DNA from: a virus
Virus record (IMG/VR): IMGVR_UViG_3300036768_000228
Location: 1 to 29,539 of that record
Direction: 5' to 3' (one strand)
Length of the DNA stretch: 29,539 bases
Shown: piece after piece, positions 1 through 6,832 of the stretch
How positions within the stretch are numbered: position 1 is the stretch's first letter
How the letters are laid out: every line of letters begins with the position of its first letter
Made by a program: the position numbers and the translations under genes
The notes under the pieces: model-generated
Database searches by the model: none
What the model was told of the DNA's origin: nothing
The model's input: the letters and a program-made list of their open reading frames with translations, nothing else

Positions 1-1
1 A

Positions 2-718
2 AATATACTGCCTTCTGGTTCTATTGACGCACAAAATGATTATATACCAATAATTCATGCTGGTGATAATTATAGAATACCTATTCAAGTATTTGCAAGA
101 ACATATGTTCCCAACTTTTTTACTCAATTTCAAACTATCTCTGGAAGTTTAATTACTACTGGTAGTGTTCTTGTAACTGGTAGTGTTATTACAGATAAAT
201 TCCAGATGAAATCTGGTGCTGTAAGTGGATATGTATTTACTTCGGATTCAAATGGGAATGCATACTGGTCAACTGGAAGTATTACAAAATATCAATTATC
301 GCTTAAAAGAAGTTCTGGTTTTGCAGTGAATTCAAGTACAATAGATAACCCACAAACATTTATTTATGACGTAATTGATTTCTCTACATTCCCAACTGCT
401 GGAAGTGAGTATAATACTACAACTGGTGTATTTACTGCTCCTCTTACAGGTGTATACCTTGTGCACTATAATGTACTTGTATTAAATACGGGTGTTGCTC
501 AACTGTTTAGAATTACGAATAGTAAAAATGGTAGAGGTAGGGAAGATAGAAACTTTGGTTTAACTAATGCAAATATGCATTTAAGTACTAATTTTAGTGT
601 TAGATTAAGTGCTGATGAAACTATGACATTAAGAATAGAAAATAATTCATCGCAAGTAAACGCTACACCTGACCAAAGGTGGACTTGGGCTACAATAACA
701 TATCTTGGAAATGGTTAA
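2..718 (+). CDS. Tail fibre protein, C-terminal part, with C1q-like tip domain (5' end outside window)
   Basis: The reading frame is open from base 2 to the TAA at 716-718, so this is the last 238 residues of a longer fibre. The ATG at 206 is internal, because the frame continues upstream with fibre-type sequence. The segment encoded by 161-268 (TGSV..TGSVITDKFQM, then SGYVFTSD) is a module repeated four times in the 1249-residue fibre at 19227. From about base 280 the sequence is a beta-rich domain containing YNTTTGVFTAPLTGVYLVHY, the signature strand pair of C1q/TNF-like domains, and later LSADETMTLRIENN, which fits the following strands. C1q-like domains form compact trimers at fibre tips and bind ligands, so I infer a receptor-binding tip. 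The fibre identity is firm; the receptor is unknown. Confidence 0.85.
   Translation, partial: NILPSGSIDAQNDYIPIIHAGDNYRIPIQVFARTYVPNFFTQFQTISGSLITTGSVLVTGSVITDKFQMKSGAVSGYVFTSDSNGNAYWSTGSITKYQLSLKRSSGFAVNSSTIDNPQTFIYDVIDFSTFPTAGSEYNTTTGVFTAPLTGVYLVHYNVLVLNTGVAQLFRITNSKNGRGREDRNFGLTNANMHLSTNFSVRLSADETMTLRIENNSSQVNATPDQRWTWATITYLGNG
120..162 (+). repeat. Direct repeat shared with 19981-20023
   Basis: These 43 bases match 19981-20023 almost perfectly (two differences by eye) in the same orientation. They encode the TQ-QTISGSLITTG joint in both fibres. They lie just before the 161-268 module here, but just after the second tandem module in the large fibre gene. This suggests past exchange or duplication between the two fibre genes. 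Confidence 0.8.
161..268 (+). repeat. Fibre module repeat, copy in upstream fibre gene
   Basis: This 108-base segment encodes the TGSV-TGSVITDKFQM-SGAVSGYV-TSD-NGNAYW module. The same module occurs at 19524, 19764, 21438 and 22425 in the large fibre gene. It probably forms a repeated trimeric shaft or joint element. Confidence 0.85.
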
Positions 719-733
719 AGGTGAATATAAAAC

Positions 734-1189
734 ATGAATACTACAGGTATAATACTTTTATCTATTCTTTCATTAATTATTTTAATAATTTTTTATATAA
801 TAATAAGAGGAACCGATAAAAGTAAACAATGGTTGAATAATCAATTTGAATGGTTTAAAGGATTTTTTGAAGAAAATAACGGTCAGCCAAATAAACCAAG
901 TCATAAAAATCTATTATCTTTAGCAGTAGTATCTTTATTTATAATAGCATATGTTAGAGTATTAGTAGCTACATCTTCGTTACAGTTAATAGATATACCA
1001 AATAATTGGCAGCAATTACTTTTAGGTATATTATTAATACGTTCTATTCAATCTATTTTTGAGAAAAGGTCTTCTATTAATACAAATAATAATATTACTC
1101 CTAATAATATAAATAATTTTATAGATACTAATACTAATACTAATACTACCTCTAATAATGTAAATAATACCACAAATAATAATATATAA
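734..1189 (+). CDS. Small membrane protein, holin-like by shape
   Basis: This 151-residue protein has a strongly hydrophobic N-terminal helix (about residues 5-25), an amphipathic stretch rich in Trp and Phe (33-47), a second membrane helix (about 60-80) and a possible third (91-108). It ends in a low-complexity Asn/Thr tail from about residue 115. The start has a good ribosome site (AAGGTGA, 9 bases upstream). The size, the two or three membrane helices and a polar tail fit a holin or another lysis or membrane-anchoring protein, but no family motif is visible. Its position between a fibre and neck-type genes does not settle the role. Holin is therefore a guess; membrane location is well supported. 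Confidence 0.6.
   Translation: MNTTGIILLSILSLIILIIFYIIIRGTDKSKQWLNNQFEWFKGFFEENNGQPNKPSHKNLLSLAVVSLFIIAYVRVLVATSSLQLIDIPNNWQQLLLGILLIRSIQSIFEKRSSINTNNNITPNNINNFIDTNTNTNTTSNNVNNTTNNNI
1125..1148 (+). repeat. Hexanucleotide tandem repeat (ATACTA x4)
   Basis: Four exact copies of ATACTA encode the DTNTNTNT part of the Asn/Thr-rich tail of the membrane protein. Such runs are prone to length change by slippage, and the unit preserves the frame. Confidence 0.8.
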
Positions 1190-1192
1190 TAA

Positions 1193-2056
1193 ATGATAAC
1201 ACCAAGAAATTTTTCATTTGGTTACGATGCGTATCTTGGTATTGACCCTTTACATATTCAATATATTAAGGATACGTATCTTGTATTGCAGAGAATATCT
1301 CACACGCCAATGTATCTTTTACAAAGAGCTACTGGCGGTGTTCCAGTAGGCTATTCTGGAGCACAAATCTCTCCACTACCAAATCAATTTGAATTTATAG
1401 ACAATAGGTATTATTTAACTTTATGGTCTGGTGGTAGTAATCATCCAGATACTAGACCATATGTTAATGATGGAAAAGGTAACATATTTATATATAGTAA
1501 TAATAATTTATTAACACGTGTATTAACTGTAGATGATATTACGAATGATAATGAAATAGCCGTTATTGAAAAAAAAGATGTACAACCAAACAAAGTTCAA
1601 GTTGTATTTAATAAAGGATTCAATAATATAAATTCTATAACATACCATTATACTACATGGGAAGAAGGTGTAGAAGATTTAACTGTAAAACGTGGAGATT
1701 CAAATAATCAATCGATATTCGGATGGAAACAATATATAAGTAATTACAATGATTTTGTTCAAAAACCAAATCAAGTTCTTGTTAGATTACCTATTAACAT
1801 TCAAGATATTGTTATAAGTGACGAAGGTAAAGTTATAATTGAAAATAGAGAATCACATATGGCATGGACACCATATGTAAATGATTTTGATATATTAATA
1901 TTAGCAGCAGAAGATAGTCCAGATGGATTAGAATATAGATATGAAATAGTAAATTCAACTGATTCAATTATACAAAGACAATTAGTTTCACAACGATTTA
2001 AATTAAATTTATTAGAATTCTCAGACGATAGATATAACATACCATACATAAAATAA
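1193..2056 (+). CDS. Virion structural protein, probable neck or connector component
   Basis: This 287-residue soluble protein is beta-rich, with many aromatic and Asn/Asp residues, and has no signal peptide or membrane helix. I do not recognise the family. It starts three bases after the preceding stop and is followed one base after its own stop by the 359-residue gene that precedes the sheath. Phages with this layout commonly put head completion, neck and tail-terminator genes just before the sheath, so a neck or connector role is a positional inference. No strong Shine-Dalgarno site is present, so translation may be coupled to the upstream gene. Confidence 0.55.
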   Translation: MITPRNFSFGYDAYLGIDPLHIQYIKDTYLVLQRISHTPMYLLQRATGGVPVGYSGAQISPLPNQFEFIDNRYYLTLWSGGSNHPDTRPYVNDGKGNIFIYSNNNLLTRVLTVDDITNDNEIAVIEKKDVQPNKVQVVFNKGFNNINSITYHYTTWEEGVEDLTVKRGDSNNQSIFGWKQYISNYNDFVQKPNQVLVRLPINIQDIVISDEGKVIIENRESHMAWTPYVNDFDILILAAEDSPDGLEYRYEIVNSTDSIIQRQLVSQRFKLNLLEFSDDRYNIPYIK

Positions 2057-2057
2057 T

Positions 2058-3137
2058 ATGAATCTATATTATAGAATGGAAAAAACTGGCCGTGAAGTAT
2101 TCGTAGAATACTTACGCCGAGTTTTTCTTTATAGTGGACCCTGGTCTAATAAAGAACTTGAAATAATTAGTGTAGATAAACCAGAACAAGAATTGGTATT
2201 TGAACAATTTTTTGAAGAACCAGAAAAATATCCTATTATAACAGTAGGTACTACTGGTGGAACTCATGTTTCAATGAGTTTTAATAATCAAGTAGAAAAT
2301 ATATATGATTTTTTATTTCCATTAGGTAATCGTTCATTATCACTGGTGGAGTTTTCAACAAATTCACCATTCGCATTTAAAATACCAAATAATTTTTCTG
2401 GTTCTTTAGGAGGATTTGAATCTGATTTGATTTGGAAAAATGGCGCAAATACAGATGATATTTCTATTAAATTGTACTCTAATTATTTTTCTCCTACTGG
2501 TTCTACTTTACTTTCGTCTGGAAGTATAAGAAATTTTGATGATATTAATGTACTTAAAACGTATTTTGGCGCTTTTTATCCACATACAAATATACATAAA
2601 AATATAGATTATTGGATTGAATTAACTCCATTAAGTGGTTCTGTTTATAAAATAGCAATTGACCCTAATTATAATGGATTATATTCAAAAGTTAATTATT
2701 CTGGGAGTATACCATACGGTACTATATATAGTGGAAGTATATATGGTGGGTTAAGGTATTCTCCGTTTATGAGAATGGGAGGAGCACATGAATTTTCTCT
2801 TGTAGTTAAATGTTCTGCAAAAAATTCTATAGAAAAAGTACAAAATTTAGCGGATTTAATAGAAATATATACAAAGATTAGTCAATATGGTAATTTAAAT
2901 AGATTACTTAACAGTGATACAAAAATAGATTTATCTATGTTATCAAATGATAATGTATCTTTTCTGACAAAACGTGGATTATTTATAAAAAATATAAATA
3001 AAGGTGGGATAGAAAATAGAAAACGTGGAGATAACGATGTTATATTCACAATTTCGTTAACTATTGAGGTTCGTTCAGAATGGTATATGGATTTTGATGA
3101 GAAATATATAAAAGAAATTTTTGTAAATGTATGTTAA
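2058..3137 (+). CDS. Virion structural protein, possible tail terminator/completion protein
   Basis: A 359-residue protein directly upstream of the sheath leader. The N-terminal ~60 residues look helical and acidic. The middle is beta-rich with several SGSI/SGSV motifs. The C-terminal ~130 residues have a helix-rich part (SIEKVQNLADLIEIYTKIS) followed by strands ending in ISLTIEVRSEW. Tail terminators often end in such an alternating hydrophobic strand, and their genes often sit immediately before the sheath, so that is the best positional guess. An alternative start is Met7. The gene ends the first structural block; a 147-base non-coding leader follows. Confidence 0.5.
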   Translation: MNLYYRMEKTGREVFVEYLRRVFLYSGPWSNKELEIISVDKPEQELVFEQFFEEPEKYPIITVGTTGGTHVSMSFNNQVENIYDFLFPLGNRSLSLVEFSTNSPFAFKIPNNFSGSLGGFESDLIWKNGANTDDISIKLYSNYFSPTGSTLLSSGSIRNFDDINVLKTYFGAFYPHTNIHKNIDYWIELTPLSGSVYKIAIDPNYNGLYSKVNYSGSIPYGTIYSGSIYGGLRYSPFMRMGGAHEFSLVVKCSAKNSIEKVQNLADLIEIYTKISQYGNLNRLLNSDTKIDLSMLSNDNVSFLTKRGLFIKNINKGGIENRKRGDNDVIFTISLTIEVRSEWYMDFDEKYIKEIFVNVC

Positions 3138-3284
3138 TAATACTATAAATTTTAATATAATTATGTTAAATATAGTATGGTAGTTAACGTATATATATAC
3201 TATTTTAATTTAATTGAATATTTATTCGACTATTGACTTAATAATGTCACATAAGTTGAAACAATTAAAAAGGAAAATAACAAT
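3138..3284. promoter_or_regulatory. Intergenic leader before the sheath gene
   Basis: This is the longest non-coding gap within the structural region. It is very AT-rich and holds TATAAAT at 3144-3150, which differs from the T4-type late promoter TATAAATA at its last position. It also has alternating TA runs and, near the sheath start, AAGGA with about 10 bases to the ATG. A promoter for the sheath and tube genes is expected here, since both are made in large amounts, but I cannot assign one firmly. Confidence 0.3.
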
Positions 3285-4817
3285 ATGAGTTTGTATTCTC
3301 CGCCTAAAGTTGACGTTAATGTTGTACCTAATCCCAGAATTATCAATATAGCTGGAGAAGCAAGGTTGCCAGCGATAGTTGGTGTAGGTCCAACAGTAAA
3401 ATATGTAACAGACGAAGCAGTTCAAAGAGGATTAACAAATATAGATACTTTATCTGTTTACCCTACTTCAAATGTAATTATTACAAAAATATCTAAAAGA
3501 GCTGGTTTAAATTATGTTTCTGGTTCTTCTAGTAATGACCCAGATGCTGTTCCTGGATTAAATGGAAGTTTATATCTTGTATCTGGTTCCATTGTTAATG
3601 GTGTACCTATACCTGGATATTTTGGTAGTAATGGATTTTATAATAACGGTATAATTTCTTGGAATCAAGAATCATCTGCTGTTACTAACGGATATGTTCC
3701 AGCAACTGGTTCAGTTTATTATGTATCTTATATTTATGATGTCGATAGTACACAATTTGAACCAAAAGTGTTTTCAGATAAACAATCGTTAATAAATACA
3801 TATGGAGAAGAAAACAATACCACTGGTAGCTTGACCACTGCTGCATCAATTATACTTGAAAATGGTTCTCCAGCAGTAATTGTTTGCCAAGTAAGTGGTT
3901 CATTATCAAACTACTCCGTTTCATCTTATCGTGATGCTATTGATAAACTCCGTAAAAAAAGTGCAGTAGAAGAAATAATTGCTATATTCCCAAGTGGAAG
4001 TTTGCCAACGTCAACATTTAGAGATGATGTTCATACGTATTTATTTCAGCATGTACAACTCATGAATTCCGTTGGTAGATGGAGAGGTATGTATTATGGT
4101 GTTCCTTCTCCAAAGTATAATCCAAATGGATTTGACTTAATAGGCGATGCTACCATTTCAAATTCTTATGTAGGTAAAGCAAGTACGTACTCCGATTCAG
4201 ATGTTATATTAGTTGCTCCATCGGTAGTTTGGAGAACCAACAATAAAAACGAAAGAATTGAACTTGATGGTTCTTATGCTGCTTGCGCTGTAGCTGGAGT
4301 TCATGCTGCTCAAACATTAAGGTCTACACCTATTACTGGATTTGCTGTTACTGGAATAAATATTGAGGAAGATAAATGGGATATGTTCCAGATGAATACA
4401 CTTGGTGCTGGTGGTGTACTTGTACTACAAAACGTTGCTGGTCTTATAACTATAAGAGATGCTATTACTACTGACAGTACTAGTGCGGATACACAGGAAA
4501 TTAACGTTGTTTCTCAGCGTAGGCTTGTTCAACGTACTCTATCACAAAAATTATTTGAGACTTATACTAATAAGGGTAAAACAATTAACCCACAAACAGT
4601 ACGAGATGTTGAGGCTACGACTAGGTCCATACTTAATTCATTAAGACAATCTGGAGAAATTTTCGGGTATGGAACCAAAGATGACCCAAATACTGGAGAA
4701 ACAAAAATAACAGCTATTCAAGATTCAAACGAACCTCGTAGAATTAACGTAACATGCTCTGTTAAATTCTTGTATCCTATGAAATTCATTAGTGTAACAG
4801 TATCCACATTTGTATAA
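3285..4817 (+). CDS. Contractile tail sheath protein
   Basis: This 510-residue protein has typical sheath features: an N-terminus with a short extended arm then IAGEARLPAIVGVGPT, and a C-terminal third with a long helix-rich region (QRRLVQRTLSQKLFETYTNK) and a final strand PRRINVTCSVKFLYPMKFIS. These match the conserved C-terminal domain of myovirus sheath proteins, which donates strands to neighbouring subunits. Residues about 60-240 form a beta-rich insertion with several SGS motifs, probably the outward-facing domain. The sheath contracts to drive the tube through the cell envelope. The start has AAGGA upstream, and the tail tube gene follows 12 bases after the stop. Identification is strong. 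Confidence 0.92.
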   Translation: MSLYSPPKVDVNVVPNPRIINIAGEARLPAIVGVGPTVKYVTDEAVQRGLTNIDTLSVYPTSNVIITKISKRAGLNYVSGSSSNDPDAVPGLNGSLYLVSGSIVNGVPIPGYFGSNGFYNNGIISWNQESSAVTNGYVPATGSVYYVSYIYDVDSTQFEPKVFSDKQSLINTYGEENNTTGSLTTAASIILENGSPAVIVCQVSGSLSNYSVSSYRDAIDKLRKKSAVEEIIAIFPSGSLPTSTFRDDVHTYLFQHVQLMNSVGRWRGMYYGVPSPKYNPNGFDLIGDATISNSYVGKASTYSDSDVILVAPSVVWRTNNKNERIELDGSYAACAVAGVHAAQTLRSTPITGFAVTGINIEEDKWDMFQMNTLGAGGVLVLQNVAGLITIRDAITTDSTSADTQEINVVSQRRLVQRTLSQKLFETYTNKGKTINPQTVRDVEATTRSILNSLRQSGEIFGYGTKDDPNTGETKITAIQDSNEPRRINVTCSVKFLYPMKFISVTVSTFV

Positions 4818-4829
4818 GGTTTAAAAATT

Positions 4830-5285
4830 ATGCTTAATCATACTGTAATTCCAAATACTCAATCTGTTGTTTCTTATGCTTATACAATAAAAGCTAATGG
4901 GGTTGAAATCGGAACATTACAAGGTTTCAATCCATCAGCAAACAGACCTGTTGAACGAGTTAGAGAGATTCTTAATACTATAGAAGATACATTTGAAATA
5001 GTTCCAGGCAGGTCAGAGTTTCGTATAACAATTGACCGTATAGAAACATATAACAAAAACGTTATTAAGGCTTTAGGGTATAATATATTTGGAGAATCTA
5101 TAGCCCAAATTCGTGACCCTATAACTATAGTAGAACAGATAACTGGACCTAATGGAGAATCTAGACAGATAGTTTATGACCGTTGCTGGATAACATCGTG
5201 GTCTAAAACTGTTCAAGAAGGTCAAATTACTACGAAAGAAAACGTAACATTAGAGGTTGAACGTATATTTATGAGCAATACATAA
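4830..5285 (+). CDS. Tail tube protein
   Basis: This 151-residue protein directly downstream of the sheath is the classic position and size for the inner tube subunit of contractile tails. The sequence is a compact alternating beta fold: an N-terminal strand with ANGVEIGTLQGFNPSANRPV, a helix-containing EILNT region, then EFRITIDRIETYNKNVIKALG and a C-terminal ENVTLEVERIFM strand. This fits tube proteins that stack as hexameric rings to form the DNA channel. A strong hairpin lies 38 bases after its stop and may limit read-through, which would help keep tube transcripts in excess over the chaperone and tape-measure genes. Confidence 0.88.
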   Translation: MLNHTVIPNTQSVVSYAYTIKANGVEIGTLQGFNPSANRPVERVREILNTIEDTFEIVPGRSEFRITIDRIETYNKNVIKALGYNIFGESIAQIRDPITIVEQITGPNGESRQIVYDRCWITSWSKTVQEGQITTKENVTLEVERIFMSNT

Positions 5286-5322
5286 AATTTTCTTTTCTAC
5301 CAAACCACTGTTTTATCACTTC

Positions 5323-5344
5323 AGCGGCAAATTATTTTGCCGCT
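5323..5344 (+). terminator. Strong hairpin after the tube gene (attenuator or weak terminator)
   Basis: A perfect 9-bp stem (5323-5331 with 5336-5344, AGCGGCAAA/TTTGCCGCT) with a TTAT loop stands out in an AT-rich gap. It is followed by AAATTA and not by a clear U tract, so full rho-independent termination is uncertain. It could act as a partial terminator or as a 3' end protector for the sheath-tube mRNA. The next gene begins 23 bases downstream with GAGG before the ATG. Confidence 0.65.
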
Positions 5345-5367
5345 AAATTACCTTTCTTGAGGATACT

Positions 5368-6135
5368 ATGGCATCGATATTAAAAGTATTAACAGAATTA
5401 ACTGCGTTAAGTCCAAACGGGATAGTAGTTTTAAAACCATTCCGTTCATGGTTTGGAATTCCTGAATGGAGAAATAGACTAGTTGGAATACGATTGCTTA
5501 ATGCTAAAGAAATAGAACAAGCATTAGAAGTTATTAATACGTATTCTGATACATCAAAGGAGCAAGCATTAAAAAGAGAGATTGTCGCTAGAGCTTTATG
5601 GTCTATAGACGGAGCTTATGTTGTTCCAAAAGAAGAACTAGAGCAATATAATAAAGAACATAAAACTGAATTATCAGATTTGGAATACAAACGGATATTT
5701 GTAGGTGATTTTGAACAATATGTTGTAGATTATTTATATAACGTGTATTCTGAATTACAACAGAAACAGACTAGAAAGATATTTGGAATATACATGTGTG
5801 CAGTATGCAGAAATACAGTTTCCTCTCCTCCTCCAAAAGAAAATAAAATTAAATTCCATACTGCTGAATATATTTGTGATAGTTGTAAAAGCACTATAAC
5901 AGAAAATGATATGTTTGATTTTGAAGTACAAAACAATAATTTCACAAATATTGAAAATAATTCTACTAATGTAGATAATAACTCTACTAATGTAGATAAT
6001 AATTCTACTAATGTAGATAATAATTCTAAATCTAATAAAATAAAAACAGTAGCTGATTTTGAATCATTAGAAGATTATAGAAATTATTTAATAGAAAAGG
6101 CTACTTCTAATTATGAAGAAAATGAAAAAATATAA
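5368..6135 (+). CDS. Probable tail assembly chaperone with zinc ribbon
   Basis: This 255-residue gene lies between tail tube and tape measure, where tail assembly chaperones sit in most long-tailed phages. The N-terminal ~135 residues are mainly helical. Two CxxC pairs follow (C144/C147 and C170/C173), a zinc-ribbon spacing. Next comes a low-complexity Asn-rich linker with three near-perfect NNSTNVD repeats (about 197-220), then a short acidic helical tail. The 3' end overlaps the next gene by 23 bases in the +1 frame, across a run of six A, which recalls the G/GT arrangement of lambda-type chaperones. The zinc ribbon is seen directly; chaperone function is a positional inference. Confidence 0.6.
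   Translation: MASILKVLTELTALSPNGIVVLKPFRSWFGIPEWRNRLVGIRLLNAKEIEQALEVINTYSDTSKEQALKREIVARALWSIDGAYVVPKEELEQYNKEHKTELSDLEYKRIFVGDFEQYVVDYLYNVYSELQQKQTRKIFGIYMCAVCRNTVSSPPPKENKIKFHTAEYICDSCKSTITENDMFDFEVQNNNFTNIENNSTNVDNNSTNVDNNSTNVDNNSKSNKIKTVADFESLEDYRNYLIEKATSNYEENEKI
5956..6027 (+). repeat. 21-bp in-frame tandem repeat
   Basis: Units at 5956-5976, 5977-5997 and 5998-6018, plus a partial copy to 6027, differ by about one base. They encode the NNSTNVD linker of the chaperone-like protein. Copy-number change would keep the frame and alter linker length. Confidence 0.9.
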
Positions 6136-6826
6136 CGATTATGATATAGAACAATGTTTATTCTATAATAAACCGCCAGAAGTGATTATTTATCCCTTCT
6201 GGCGTTCTTGTAATGAAGAAATAAAAAATATTTATTTTAGTATCGAATTAAATTCTAGAATAATAGGGGCAATTCAAGAGAATGAATACAAACAATTATC
6301 AAAGGTAATAAAAAAAATAAAAAATATACCAATAAAAGAAGATATATTGCTTGATTTTTTATCAAAAAGTTCAATTTCATTAAATAACACTATTTATTTT
6401 GAAACATTTAACGAATTTATAAAATGGAAAAATTATTTTTATAAAACTATACCAGAATATACTAAATCAACAATATCTAGATTTCAATGGGAATTAGTTA
6501 AATCAATAGGAATAACTTCAGTAATGAATATTCCTCTTTCTATGGAACAACAACTATGGGTTGCATATGCAAGTGCTTATTTTAGACAAGATGAAAAAAA
6601 TTTTATAATAGAACTTGTTAATTCTCTTCATCCATGGTTAAATTATGAACTATTTCAACATGTTAAACAGATAGAAAAAAACAAAAAAACAAATGTAAAA
6701 TATGAAGAACACATAAAAAAGATGTATAGTGGTACATTTGGACTTTCTGAAAATGATGAAAAAATTATTAAACAATTAGAAAGACAAACTAATTATGATG
6801 ATAATGATTTAGACATAATTAAATAA
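6113..6826 (+). CDS. Second probable tail assembly chaperone
   Basis: A 237-residue, Lys- and aromatic-rich, mostly helical protein immediately before the tape measure gene. The start at 6113 or 6122 lies inside the end of the upstream gene, so translation is by reinitiation or coupling, or the product may be made as a +1 fusion with the zinc-ribbon protein. The protein contains PLSMEQQLWVAYASAYFRQDE around residues 140-160, followed by a charged C-terminus. I do not recognise a family motif. The place between tube and tape measure and the overlap suggest a partner in coating the tape measure during assembly. Confidence 0.5.
   Translation: MKKMKKYNDYDIEQCLFYNKPPEVIIYPFWRSCNEEIKNIYFSIELNSRIIGAIQENEYKQLSKVIKKIKNIPIKEDILLDFLSKSSISLNNTIYFETFNEFIKWKNYFYKTIPEYTKSTISRFQWELVKSIGITSVMNIPLSMEQQLWVAYASAYFRQDEKNFIIELVNSLHPWLNYELFQHVKQIEKNKKTNVKYEEHIKKMYSGTFGLSENDEKIIKQLERQTNYDDNDLDIIK
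6125..6135 (+). other. Candidate +1 frameshift/slippage site between the two chaperone-like genes
   Basis: The upstream frame reads GAA AAA ATA then TAA. A +1 slip of the tRNA on AAA (6127-6129 to 6128-6130) keeps perfect pairing and continues TAT AAC GAT in the downstream frame. Two ATGs in the downstream frame (6113 and 6122) offer simple coupled initiation as the alternative. No stimulatory structure is obvious. Confidence 0.3.
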
Positions 6827-6832
6827 AAAAAT

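Noticed and set aside
206-208. ATG at 206 as a gene start
   Set aside because: The frame is open upstream to the window edge with fibre-type sequence matching the large fibre, so this Met is internal.
3233-3255. TTGACT as a sigma70 promoter before the sheath gene
   Set aside because: No matching -10 lies 16-18 bases downstream, unlike the clear promoters near 27300.
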